NCBI GenBank assembly: GCA_964059195.1
Contig: CAXKWD010000001.1
Span: 119,717,751-119,781,750 of the forward strand
Length of the DNA: 64,000 nucleotides
Origin: Ectobius pallidus
Taxonomy: Eukaryota; Arthropoda; Insecta; Blattodea; Ectobiidae
Reading direction: 5' to 3'
A program made the translations under genes and the position numbers. The notes beneath the pieces were generated by a model. The model ran no database searches, was not told the origin of the DNA, and worked only from the letters and a program-made list of their open reading frames with translations. This document shows, in pieces, positions 46,969 through 58,191 of this stretch. Each line of letters begins with the position of its first letter. Position 1 is the stretch's first letter.

Positions 46969-47926
46969 TCGTTTGACTTATTCAGAGAAAATAATTTCAC
47001 AAAACAGTAAGTAGGCCTACTTTTAATTCATGCAACTGTGTATTTCAATGAACATTTCCCCTTTTGAATGACTTTATTTCAACAAAACAAGGCAGGGAAG
47101 TTCATCCATATATGAAACTTTGATTTTATGTTCTCTAAGTTTACAGTTTCCTCGACTTTGTGCAGTAATTTTTTAGTGACGCGGTACATTAAACCTCAGT
47201 TTTATGTGTGATTATGTCAAACTGTGTCTAAGGGAAAGCTTCAAGCTCCAATTTCATATAAAATTTTGGATAGCAGCATGAGTTCATGCCCAAGTAATTA
47301 AATTTTACATAGTTTGAGGGCTCTACAGAGGCTTTATGCCAGTCATGCTGGCTCATCCTTAAGGTAGGTACTGTACCTGCATCTCAGCACATCCACTTAT
47401 AGTAACCTGCATTATCAACCTTTAAAGCTCATTGCTACTTCCCCCCCAAAAATTAAATAGAAATAAAAGTACAGATTGGTATTCCAAAATCTGACCATGA
47501 AATATCCTGTTCCTTCAGATTTCCAGCAGGGATTTTGGAGCATATTTTCAAATTTACCATGTTGGCGCGCTACTGTTTTCTGGAGGCACCGTTATTTATG
47601 ATTTTATTGTACTCCAGAATCAGCTGTTGGGTGTTGCTTGCACCTGCTAACAGGCATTCCTGTTCACTCCTTTTCATTTTATCATTTATTTCCTACTGTA
47701 TATCCCCATTATGGATTCAACAAAGAAAAGTGGTGAGAGTTGTAAACAACATGTGCTATTCATTGCAGAGAAAGTGAAAATGCTAAATAAAACTTGATAA
47801 TGGCGTGTGTTTGAAAAACGAGTATTTTTACAATCCAGCACTCCTCCCGTCAGGAGATTGCCAGATATTTGGATGTCTGCCTTAAAAAAGAATAAAATAA
47901 TTATTGTAAGTCTGCTGGTGCTTTAA
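46969..47926. other. Intergenic, nothing recognised
   Basis: No coding or element ends that I can support; the open frame at 47535-47777 has no features. Confidence 0.4.
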
Positions 47927-48323
47927 CCCTTTCACTGCTATGACCGTATAATATCAATCAGCGTGCATCGCTGCTGGATTTTCCAATGCACCATTTTGCA
48001 TGCCAATAGACATTTTCAGTGTCACCTGTCAGTTCCGTAGTTCTCTGTTCTGTGAAAACTGCTGCCGTATATAGCTAAATATTTTGTGCGATGTATTGCA
48101 CCTTTTATTGAAACCATGTTAAATCTCCTGTGTTGTGACGACATGCGAGGTACTCCAGGGTTACGCAAATCACACTGAACTTAGAGAATTATGTGCTGTG
48201 CTCTTGTTTCAGAGGAAACAAATTATTTGCGTTTGTTTGTCCATTTATGATTACAAAAGAAATTTGCAAATTAATTCAGCACCACCAGTTTGAACAATGA
48301 AAAATAACTTAGCAGTGAAAAGG
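47927..48323. mobile_element. piggyBac-type MITE, 397 bp
   Basis: Ends CCCTTTCACTGCTATGACC and, inverted, CCTTTTCACTGCTAAGTTA, both beside TTAA (47923-47926, 48324-48327). No coding. It differs in sequence from the element at 40897. Confidence 0.75.
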
Positions 48324-48454
48324 TTAAGATTTCTTGGTTGTAAAAAGTGTGGAGGAAAAAAAAGAATTGGATGTCCTCAGTTGCCTACTTGAAAATCACT
48401 TATATATTCAGCATTAACTTTTTCTGTTTAAATCCAGATTAAACTGTCCTCTGC

Positions 48455-48678
48455 TGTGGGTGAGTTGGTAGCATGACTACCTTCCACCCTAGTGGCTGGG
48501 TTTGGGATTTTTCAGTGGTGGAAAATTTCCTTCCTGGGTTCAGGTCTGGGTGTTTTGTCCTTTCTTCCCCATCCCGCGAGCAGCAATGGCAAATCTCTGG
48601 AGTATCACCCTTGCCTGAATCACCTCGGATGAGTCATGGTCATCATCATGGGCAGAACACTCGTCATCATCATAGATT
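48455..48678 (+). mobile_element. tRNA-headed SINE, second copy of the family at 46650
   Basis: A head with GGGTGAGTTGGTAGCATG (A box region) is followed by GGGATTTTTCAG, TTTCCTTCCTGGGTTCAGGT and CATCCCGCGAG blocks, ending in short ATCATC repeats. It is more complete at the 5' end but more diverged than the first copy. Confidence 0.7.
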
Positions 48679-50015
48679 ACCTACTTTTTTGAATTTTCTG
48701 TGTTTTAACTGAGAGTATGCTATAATTATACAAATACTGGCTTTACAGTTAATATCCAATAGTAGTTTTAAGTTCATGTTTGGTTAGAATTTGATGACGA
48801 AAAATGATGTAAACTAAATTAATTGTTGCACTTTCTTCAGTTTTATCTGTGTGCTAACCTATTACTGTTCTTTAATTTTACACCTTTTTTAAGTGTCCCC
48901 TGCAGAAGTGTAAAATAAGGGTTTCACTTTATTAATATACAGTTTTTTTTATTCATGTTCCTTCGCTAGGACAGAGATGGTGAAAATGTGCCCTATGGGT
49001 CGATTTAGCCTTCATGTGCCTTACCCCCACCCTACTTTCACCTTCTGCTTGTTCTACTACTACACTGTCCTTTGTTTTTGTTGTTGGCAAGGGCCACTTT
49101 TAAAAAGTCTGGTAAATAACTATGCATTCCTTTACCATTGTTGTTTTTGTTGGTAAGGGCTGCTTTTAAAAATAATTCCCAGACCCATTTTTATCCTTGC
49201 TTTGAACACTGGGTTAAAGATTGTTTGACATGCTAAGTCATTTTCACGCCTACTCTTCAGCAGAAGTAGCTCTAACTAATAGCCAAAGTAGTGAAGTATC
49301 CCCGTCAAAGATTAAAAAGTTTAAATCAGAGGTGTCCTGTAATAACATTTTCACTGCTACTGACATATATTTACGTCACCTCAAAAGACTGTATAAAAGC
49401 AGATATATAAGTTTAACATCATAATGCTTTACTTAAAATGTGGATTTTTGTCCACATGTTCGAGTTTCCATCCTTAATAACCATCTAATATGCTAAATTT
49501 TCCTAATTGATATCAATCTTAAAGCGCACTGATGATTTCAATTGATGTTTTCTTATATTAGTATATAAAATTCAACTCTGAAATGGTTAAAGATTTTAGA
49601 TTTATTTACATTACAATTTAAGAAAACAAAACTACAATATTAATAATATGTATCTTGAAGTAACACATAACTAGATTTCAGAATGGATGATCTTGAGTGT
49701 CCTGTTATGATTCTTAAGATTTATAGGGCATCTGGAGGTACAGGAGATCTGAAGGAGATGCGCTTAGCATTTGGACTGGAATGGAAAAATACATTTTTAC
49801 ATAAAAATCCATACAAAATGAGAATCAGGATGAAAATTCTTCACACACTGCAACTCGAATTTGATATCATTAGCTATGTGTGCTGACCGTTGAGCTAATC
49901 AGAGTTCAGGACACATTGGCAGATATAATCTTTCACCTGTGATTATTAGGTCAACCTCTGTGAAAGACTTCTATGTTCCACTATGATGCACTCTAATTTA
50001 TAATTTTTTTTATTT
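48679..50015. other. Intergenic, nothing recognised
   Basis: Two 67-codon frames (49221 and 49683, +) show no family features. A GTTGTTTTTGTTGGTAAGGG-like string repeats near 49080 and 49140. Confidence 0.4.
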
Positions 50016-50030
50016 TAATTCAGCTTTATA

Positions 50031-51077
50031 GTGTCAATGCATCTATGTGATCTCACCAAAGCATTTGATTGCCTCCCTCATGATATTATCTGTATGAAAC
50101 TGGAACACTATGGTGTCGCTGGGCCTGAGTTAGCCATCATTGAATCCTATCTAAGTGATAGATTTCAGGCAGTGTTTACCAATAATGAACAATCGTCTTT
50201 TAAGAGAATTTCAACTGGAGTGCCCCAGGGCTCTATTCTTGGACCTTTCTTGTTTATTGTAGCTGTTAATGACTTATATCTTTCAATACCTGCACGTTTG
50301 GTTATGTATGCTGATGACACTACTGTATTGAACTCATTCAATGATGTCTGTGATACTGATGTTACTCTAGATTTGCTAAATGATTGGTTTTCTACTCATG
50401 GACTTTGTATGAATCCTGGTAAAACTCAGTCGATTATCCTTAATCACATGACAAATGAAGACATTGAATCTGTCAAAGTACTTGGTTTCCATTTGGATAG
50501 TAAACTTAATTGGAGAGTTCACACTCAAGAGCTTTGTAAAAGGTTATCCAGAGTCATCTTCTTGTTAAGGAAACTTAAAAATGTACTACCTCCTCATGCT
50601 CTAATTTGTGCCTATCATTGTTTTTTCAATGTGCATTTGACCTATGGTGTGATGCTCTGGGGTAACAGTCCTGGTGCCAAGGATGTTTTCTTGTTACAAA
50701 AAAAGGCAATGCGCATAATTAAAGGCTGTGGACCTTTCCAATCTTGTAGTCCGTTGTTTGCTGAATTTCATATTTTAACTTTATCATCACTTTATGTATA
50801 TTTCAACTTGGTTTATATCTATGTGAATTTATCTGCTAATATCCAACAACATGATGTTCATAACTATAACACACGAGGTAGTCATAACCTAGTGGTACCT
50901 AGATGTCGACTCCAAATGACGCTTGATAGTCATGTTGCTGTTGGTATAAAACTATACAACAAGTTGCCAGAAAGTGTGAAATCACTAAATAATGTAAATA
51001 TCTTTAAGAAGAAAATTAAATTTGTATTGCTAAAGAACAACTATTATACTGTTAAGGAACATCTTGCTCTTAATTGA
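50031..51077 (+). pseudogene. Non-LTR reverse transcriptase, C-terminal 348 residues, frame open
   Basis: Shows DLTKAFDCLPHDI, GVPQGSILGPFLFIVAVND, the catalytic YADD box (VMYADDTTVLN), NPGKTQSI, VLGFHLDSKLNW and a C-terminal YNTRGSHNLVVPRCRL block with MGIKLYN-like VGIKLYNKLPESVKSLN. The arrangement fits the CR1 supergroup. The endonuclease and the front of the reverse transcriptase are missing, so it cannot work, yet its frame is unbroken and so it is fairly young. It may be of the same family as the 5' half at 498-2830, but they do not overlap and this cannot be shown here. Confidence 0.85.
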
Positions 51078-51125
51078 ACTTAACTCTCTATGTTGGACGA
51101 AGCCTGATGCATGTAAGTGTTTAAT

Positions 51126-51520
51126 CTGTATCTGTATCTGGTACCCTATGATCCCCAGGTGGGGCGAAGGGGCCTCCAATGGAGGTTTCATTACCTATAC
51201 TAATTTTGATATGCTTATTTTCCGAGAGAGGGTAGAGGGACAGGTGGTAAGCCCATCGCCTCGCAACCCCCCTCTGGAAACTAAGTATTTCTTGGACGTG
51301 AAAGGGCCGAGAAATTTTGTCCAGAGGCTCTAATTTAGGCTTGGAGTTCTTTTACGTGCCGTAAATCTACGACACGGGACCCCCAGCTTAAAGTCCCTCC
51401 CGGAGGACCCCGTGCCCAGGATTTTTACGTCCTGAAAAATCCATCAACCGCGGCCGGGTTTGATCCCGCGCCCTGCGGATCTAGAGGCGGGCACGCTACC
51501 TCTAGACCACCGCGGCCGAC
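51126..51520 (-). mobile_element. tRNA-headed SINE, full length (395 bp), copy 2
   Basis: Nearly identical to 7072-7467 on the opposite strand. Flanked by exact TAAGTGTTTAAT (51114-51125, 51521-51532). It sits in the 3' UTR of the reverse transcriptase element and so is younger than it. Confidence 0.92.
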
Positions 51521-51689
51521 TAAGTGTTTAATGGCCAATAAATATTATTATTATACCTTTCAATATTGAGGTTATATTAGGAATTCAGGTTCTGTGTGTA
51601 TACCAATAGGCCATGTAACTTTGATGTGCATCAGTTCTCTAGTGTTGATGCATTTATGGTGTTTGTTAATTTCTTCAGTTGTTATTAAC

Positions 51690-51830
51690 TCATAATAACA
51701 TCCAATTTGGCATATGCCTTTATGACTGGGAAAAGCATGAAAAAATTCAAGTCAAATTGGAGGGCCACAGGGTTTGAACCAGGACCTTCCGAATGTGAGT
51801 CCAAGACGCTACCATCATGGCAGCCTCGCT
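51690..51830 (-). mobile_element. tRNA-derived SINE fragment
   Basis: On the - strand: TGATGGTAGCGTCTTGGACT, B box GGTTCAAACCC, then CAATTTGACTTGAATTTTTTC and CCAGTCATAAAGGCATATGC. The same tail is at 63527-63622, which fixes a family with two copies here. Confidence 0.65.
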
Positions 51831-51988
51831 CAATGTAAATATAATGATTTTGTGACCTGGTTCCCGTTGCTGATTCAATACCATGCATACCACCTAATGC
51901 AGTACAATATAAGATGGAAATTCATTTTCATTTTTCTTGAGATTATGACAGTATATATATATATGTTGACATTACATGAGAATAATTC

Positions 51989-52227
51989 GCGGGCAAAGAG
52001 AGTTAAGTCCACCATCCTTAAAAATAGAGAGATGTTCATAGAGTTAAAAATAAAAATGTTTTCTACATTTGTGTTAAGTCCAGTAAGTCATATTCAAAAA
52101 CGTACGGTAGTTATGAATGTGTGCATCATGGGATTATCCATCTCTAAAGCGATGTTGAGAGGGTCAAGTGTGTTAAGTCACTGTAATTCTCAGTAACAAG
52201 AAAGTGGACTTAACTCTCTTTGCCCGC
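51989..52227. mobile_element. 239-bp MITE with 24-bp TIRs
   Basis: Exact inverted ends beginning GCGGGCAAAGAGAGTTAAGT. GTTAAGTCCA-type motifs recur inside. No clean target duplication. It lies within a decayed copy of the tRNA-like repeat family (flanks resemble 13020-13045 and 14038-14095). Confidence 0.7.
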
Positions 52228-52335
52228 ACACCCGCAAATTAAGAGAGACATTTATTTGACATGGGAGATTCCATCTGCCTCCATCCCAAACTCTGGCTAG
52301 CTCAGCTTGTAGAGTTTCAACATGGATTGGTGTAG
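52228..52335 (+). repeat. Decayed tRNA-like repeat unit
   Basis: CATGGGAGATTCCATCTG followed by CTCTGGCTAGCTCAGCTTGTAGAG matches the 5' flank and D arm of the units at 13758 and 14072. The anticodon and T arms are gone. Confidence 0.6.
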
Positions 52336-52850
52336 ATTGAAGTGTGCTATACCCAGGGAGACCAGATGCCCCAGTTTTACCAGAACTCTCCTGGTTTTGC
52401 GCATATTGATCCAGTGTCCCGAGCTAGGAAAAAAAAATTATATATATATATATATGTACACGATTTGTGCAATGCTTTTCTTTTCTCCAGATAGCATTGC
52501 TATGGGCAATAAGAGTGTCAATTTTCTATCAAGATATTTAATTGCAGGCTTAGAAAGTCATATAAGATAATTTGTTAGTAGCATGGATTAAGTTTGCATC
52601 TAGGCAAAATTAAATGAAGTTCGTGTACAAATCCCGATCTCAACAATCTTTAAGTTTGAAATCACTTCACTGTGTATCTTCCCAACTCAAATTATAAAAT
52701 TAATATTGTTTGTGCTATTATTGCTTAATGCTGACTTTGCTGGCTGTTGACTGGTTTGTTAATTTTTCCTCTTAGTGAAGTTTGATAGTTTTCAATTTAC
52801 AATGAAAATGCCTAAAAGAAAATGTGTTTGTAGTGATGCGCTGAAGGCAT
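52336..52850. other. Intergenic with a (TA)n tract
   Basis: TATATA repeat at 52439-52455. Nothing else recognised. Confidence 0.4.
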
Positions 52851-53434
52851 CGAATACCACCCGCATATTTTTTTAAAAAACCACGAACGAAAAACTGGGG
52901 TATGGGCATTATTTCAATACTGGATTCCTCTCCTCTGAATTTCGACATTTTGTACCATATCGGCTCAATATAGCATGATGCTTTGTAGTAGCATCCTAGT
53001 ATAGTATAACTGTAGCGAAGCTGTAATGAAAGGAAAATGAGAGAAAATGCTTTCTTACGCACATGGTCCACATAGAGACGCCAAGCAAACAGTGCAGTAC
53101 AAGCAAAACCACTAATTCAGGAAAAGTTCGGTGAATTTCCACGTGACTTTCACCTTGGGTCGGAAGCATGTGGTTTCCCGCTGAACAGCTGAATTCACGA
53201 ATTGAGTGGTGTTGAAAGTATTATGCTGCGCGTATAAGACAGCGAGATTTCAGCTGGCTGTTACCATGCATGTTATTTTAGCCTACCATATCTAATTCTT
53301 TTATGATATGTAATGTTAATTATAACTGTATAATTAAGAATAAAGCTGGCAAAATAATTTTATATATGGGTCTATAGATATTTTTTTCTTCAAAATTTCC
53401 TTTTGAAAAATTTGGGTGCGGGTAGTATTAGAGT
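52851..53434. repeat. Possible TIR element with weakly conserved ends
   Basis: GAATACCACCCGCATATTTTTT near 52849 pairs loosely with AAATTTGGGTGCGGGTAGTATT near 53408. The right end continues to AGAGTACATACGG before TA, like the CCGTATTTACTC-type ends of 39724. The left end is incomplete. Confidence 0.35.
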
Positions 53435-54270
53435 ACATACGGTAATTTCCTTTTTCAAAAAGAAACTAAGGAAAGAAAACTCAAAAGCTCATAAAGCAAA
53501 TTAATAGTTCTGAAAGTAAAGTATTGACCTTACTTAGATTTATTAATATCTAAATCTGATCTCCAAGTATTTAATATTTTCCTAAATTCAAAAATTTTAA
53601 TGCTTTAATTGTAAAGAATAATATGCTGAAATGAAGAACATACTGAGAAAACTTGAATATTGTATTTTTCGGTAAGATGTTTTTTAATCTGGTCACCATA
53701 ACTATACCAATAAACCCCAAAATAAGAGTTGCACATAGCGAAAAAAAAAGAAGGGAGAATGATACTAATAAAATTATTCGTTGGAATGGACAGCCCATGT
53801 AATGTGTCATAGCATGCATAAACCAGCCTTGATCCTTTGTTCAGTACCACCAGGGTTGCCCTGCTGGAAACCTCTACTGTGGTGTCTCTTAGAATTCTGA
53901 GTTTGATACAACTGTTGAATTCTTGTAGAATGGAACCATTGACTTTGTAAACCACTAGAAACCATGACGTCCTGAACTGGACAAAAGAAAAAAAAATCTA
54001 ATGATAAATTGTTAGTGTAATTTCCCCAACCATTAAAGTCTGAATTTATTAACCAATTACACTGGTAAACAAAAATCAACTTTTTTTTTGTGACATGGAT
54101 AAAACAAGGTGTACCTTATGTAAAATTTCACCAGAAAGCAGAAAATGACCTTGGATTTTCTCTGTCACCCACTATTTGTTTGCTACGAAGTGTTTTGTGT
54201 TATACTGAAATATATTAATTTCGGTATGTTCTTAATATTATATTTAATTCAAAATTTTATTATAAGATTT
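53435..54270. other. Intergenic, nothing recognised
   Basis: Overlapping short frames on the - strand (53571-54079) show no family features. Confidence 0.4.
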
Positions 54271-54272
54271 TT

Positions 54273-55553
54273 TTAGCGATATTTTGTCATTGCGGCATCT
54301 CGGATTAATGTCCAGCAGTAATCAGCAAACAAACTAGAACTCCATTTGCCTTGGTATCGCTTTTCCATAGTTGCAACGTCCTGGTGGAATTGTTCCGCAT
54401 GTTCGTCACTTACGGCACCCAAATTTTCAGGAATGAAATCGAGGTGAGCATCCAGAAAGTGAATTTTTAATGACATGTTACATCCTATTTCGCTGTAGGC
54501 ACTAAGTAATTCAGTCATAAGGTCTTTGTAGTTTTCAGCTTTGACATATCCAAGAAAATTGGTCACAACTGTTTTAAAAGCTTTCCATGCTCTTAGTTCA
54601 GCTTCATTCAGCATGTTAATTTTTGCAATCTTTCATAACTTCTCGTACTTGCGGTCCCACAAATATGCCCTCTTTAATTTTTGCCTCACTAACTCTCGAA
54701 AATTTCTGTTTCAGATACAAGAACCCCCTTCCGTTCCGAACTAATGTTTTTAAGCTAAGTTTAGAAGAATCAGTAAATAGGCGCAAATTGCTTGGTTCAT
54801 GTTCCTGCCCCAACGCATCAAAAAAGTTGTCAACATCCGTGCAGTAGCCTATACCAAAATCCTTTCTTGAGCAAAATAATGTGTAAGTTATTTTTGATTA
54901 TTTCGAAAGTCAGTTATATGTACGTCACGTTCGAGGAGATTCCATCCTTTTAATCTGGATGCTAGGAGTTCTGACTGATTTTGCTAGTTATAAATCTCGA
55001 ACTAAATCATTCAGTTCAGCTTTTGAAATCAGATGTGGCTTTGTTGAACATTTTTGTACTTGAAAGTCTGGATCATTGTCGATTTCCTGTGCGAATTGCA
55101 CATCATCAGGTGGATCACCAGCACATTCTTCTTCGTCCAAACTCCACGATTCTGGTGGGTTTGGGATAGGAAGTTCTTCACTATGTTCGACGGGCCAGGC
55201 TGATGGTAAATTGGGATATTGCACAGCATCCTTGGACTTCAGTCCGATGCCCTGTATTTTAGTGAGGCAAAAGTAACAATCTGTTGGATGGTCTTTTGGT
55301 TCTCTCCACACCATTGGTACTGCAAATCGCACATTACTTTTTCACCTTTCAATCAACCTGTTAACAATGTTATACAAGTCTTGCAACATATGTGAGGGAC
55401 CCATGACTTATCTTGATCTCCTACTTTAACTCCGAAATAAAGTTCGTAAGCGCTTCGCACAAGTTGAGTGAAATTACGTTTTTGTGATTTAAAAGTTATT
55501 TTTTCACACTCATAACAAAAACTGTTGACATTATTTACACACTGCCTAGGCAT
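54273..55553 (-). pseudogene. Broken member of a multi-copy arthropod gene family, function unknown
   Basis: Four frames on the - strand follow each other: MPRQCVNNVNSFCYECEK and HICCKTCITLLTG (55553-55353, paired cysteines suggesting a small zinc-binding domain), VPMVWREPKDHPTDCYFCLT and acidic PPDDVQFAQEIDNDPDFQ (55332-54988), GQEHEPSNLRLFTDSSKLSL (54813-54616), and DEHAEQFHQDVATMEKRYQG and KWSSSLFADYCWTLIRD (54614-54273). I recall such proteins, often called uncharacterized, as present in many near-identical copies in arthropods and other invertebrates, probably carried by a mobile element. Three frame changes show that this copy is dead. No function is claimed. Confidence 0.75.
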
Positions 55554-56335
55554 TGTATTGACTTGTTAATTCATAGTCAATCACAGTACAATAATAAAAA
55601 TAAACCAAGTATGTAGAACACAAACACGTTAGTAAAGACGATATAGGAAATGCAGTAACTTCATACGCGGGTAAATGTCTACTAATGCACAATCTCATTT
55701 GGGTGCATACTTCTTGCTTTTAATATACTGGAATGAACTTGTCTTAACACACTGCTGATACATACATTACACGAAGTGGTAAAATATGCATACAGTGACT
55801 CACAAAACTGTTGAAATGATTGCTGTTTTTTTGTTATATTTAAAAAAGAAACGCTTGTTACTAAAAATCCGTGGGTGATAGGCAATTTCTGTTTTTAGAT
55901 TTGTTATTAGGGTGCCTCAATACATCGGAAACACCTAAAAATTTCCATGTCACAAAATGTGTGTTTAACAGTGTTATCTGGTGCACACACAAACACAATT
56001 GTCTTGACTTGGCTTGAAGTTAAAGCTTTTGTCCTATTACCAATGACATAAAAACAAATTCACAGGCTACATGATCATTTGCATATTTAATAAGGAATGC
56101 CGATCAAATAGAAAAAGCTTAATATTAAAATATGCCAACAGGATTTTATTTCTTAAGTAAGGAATTATTAAAAATGATATCTGAAGTAGGGATTAAATTG
56201 CCCTTTATACCCAAGCCTAATCTTGGTTACACTCAAGGCAGTCTGTAATTAATAAAGATTTTTGAAATAGGGATTTTTTGTTTTTCGAACTCAACCCTAA
56301 CCCTCCAATGAAGGTAGTAATTAAAAAGACACTTG
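55554..56335. other. Intergenic, nothing recognised
   Basis: AT-rich. No element ends found. Confidence 0.4.
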
Positions 56336-56890
56336 TTATAGGGTTCGTTCTTTCTTGGGCTTGAACTTAAAATTCCAGTAAATGTTGTTAATAATTACAA
56401 TGGACACTAGAAGTAGGAAATAAATGAGATTGTAATGGATTGAGTCCTTTCTCTCCTGTGCATGCATGTAGGCCACATAGTTGGGCCCATTGTGCCCCTT
56501 GCATTGGAAAATTTTTATCCAAGCCCTGTTGCCTCCATGGTGGACAGGACAACTTGTTCTTGGATTCATTCTCCTTATATCCTCTGGTCTCAGTTTATCC
56601 AAGCTCAAGAAAAAAAGTCTGACTGTGGACAAAGATTCACAGTCACACAATATGTGGGTCTGCACTCAGTCTCATCATGCACATGTTTCTTTAGGGTGTT
56701 GTGTCTGGTTAGGAGACTTGCTACACCTGTGGGCTGCATATGGTTTAAGGATAATAACATCTTGCTAGATCCCTCATTCATGGCTATAGCCTGGCTGGTG
56801 ATAATGAGGTTACTCCAGAGAGCTACCCATTCTGTGATATCCCCTCTGGGCTTTCTTGGATTGATGCTGAGGACGGTTCTGATCCAGTGA
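56336..56890 (-). mobile_element. Non-LTR C-terminal fragment (post-RNase H tail)
   Basis: On the - strand, a broken frame from 56890 (SINPRKPRGDITEWVALWSN, LTRHNTLKKHVH) leads to a frame at 56665-56336 with THILCDCESLSTVRLFFLSL and KLRPEDIRR. HN.L..H.H followed by C..C...HILC.CE.L...R is the usual end of RNase H-bearing LINE ORFs. Confidence 0.7.
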
Positions 56891-57070
56891 AGACACTAGC
56901 TGAGCTCTCCCTTGCTAGTCTGCTATTTCACCCATAAATGAAGACTAAATAAATGGATTTCTTTTGCATATTTAAAGCTACAAGCTGCAAGTATTTACTT
57001 CCTCATTTAATTCAAGGAATATAAAATTTGATAACTTGTAGCCTTAAATTTTCAAAACTATATCAATCAA
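56891..57070. other. Short intergenic stretch, nothing recognised
   Basis: AT-rich spacer before the 166-bp MITE. Confidence 0.4.
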
Positions 57071-57077
57071 TCATGTA

Positions 57078-57243
57078 CAGGTAGGGGGGGGGGAAAGAAG
57101 TGGACCTACTAAAATATCTAAGTTGCCAATATGAGCCACTGCGCTTGCCTAGCGGGTTCTAGGCATGTGGACCTATAAGCCTAGCAATGGCTCATATTGG
57201 CAACTTAGGTATTTTAGTAAGTCCGATTTTTTTTCCCTACCTG
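57078..57243. mobile_element. 166-bp hairpin MITE, TA target
   Basis: CAGGTAGGGG...GACCTACTAAAATATCTAAG left and its inverse right, with arms of about 58 bp, leaving a small centre. TA flanks at 57076-57077 and 57244-57245. A one-ended relative is at 14531. Confidence 0.88.
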
Positions 57244-57799
57244 TACAGAATGTCGAACACTTCTTTGGTCAAAATATTGCAAATCATAGAGTGATCTCTG
57301 AACTGAGCAATTTGAGGTAAAGGGTCACTGAGAGGAAATAAATATTTCAGGAGCTTAGCAAAAATGGATTCTAAATATTTATAAAATCCGAAGTCTATAC
57401 AATGAATTTGGAGGCTGCTTTGGTTTTCAGAATGATGGCAATGTCTAGTCTATTATGACTAGGATAAAAATTACCTAATTGCTAGATTGTAAAGGGTTGT
57501 TCCATTCTGAGACCAGCTCGTTCACTGGGTCTTACTATCAATTTTTACTTCTGGGGGTACATCAAGCTGTGGGTATAAGAAAACCCAGTTATAACTAAGG
57601 AGGATCTGGATCCTAGCATTTTATCGCTAGCTACAGGTGTTTTGAGAAAGAGGTAAAATGTCATGCATGTAGTAAGATTGGTGGATGCTTTTGAACAGCA
57701 GCTATGACAATATGTTAGTTGTTAAGAGATGTGAGTAGTTTATGCATACAATACCGATACCTGTAAAAATTAAAGTAGCTTATTGAATTGTTCCTCAAA

Positions 57800-57809
57800 T
57801 TTATTTATT
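57800..57809 (-). terminator. Candidate poly(A) signals of the small gene
   Basis: Two overlapping AATAAA hexamers on the - strand, about 210 bp after its stop codon. Confidence 0.5.
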
Positions 57810-58014
57810 GTTCAAGATCTTGTAGCTCCTGAAATATCCATTTCCCTGTCTCAAAATACTCAGTTTAGACTACTCTACACTCTAAATTATTTTGACATGA
57901 GTTTCTAGACATTCTGTGTATTAATCTCTCCAAAAATTGTACTGGTAATGCAACAAAAATATACTCCTAGTGAGATTTTTGTTAATTTAGTAACTATAAA
58001 AATATAATACAGTC

Positions 58015-58191
58015 TTACGCTTCTCGTTTCTGAAATATTTTTTTATATAGATCCTTCTTCTTTCCTTTGGAGTCACCTATAACTCCAGAACTTTTAGGTG
58101 GAAACTGGACTTTGTCATAATCTTTGTGTTCTTCGTTCCACATCTTGGCATACTCGTGAGAAATCAGTGCCCACATGTCAGTACGTTTATC
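58015..58191 (-). CDS. Small gene, last coding exon
   Basis: 58 codons and a TAA. Acceptor TTTAATACAG. The frame DKRTDMWALISHEYAKMWNE stays open through the exon. Confidence 0.75.
   Translation of the reverse strand, partial: DKRTDMWALISHEYAKMWNEEHKDYDKVQFPPKSSGVIGDSKGKKKDLYKKIFQKREA

Larger units (their letters stand above)
50016..51580 (+). mobile_element. 5'-truncated CR1-like non-LTR element with a SINE in its 3' UTR
   Basis: Begins inside the reverse transcriptase, runs to the stop at about 51075, and has a short 3' UTR ending in AATAAATATTATTATTATAC. A SINE at 51126-51520 is inserted in the UTR with a 12-bp duplication. 5' truncation is usual for LINEs. Confidence 0.85.

Noticed and set aside
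46634..47014. Open frames coding long runs of His, Ser/Pro, Asp or Ile
   Set aside because: They are translations of the (CAT/CAC)n microsatellite in several frames and both strands; not genes.
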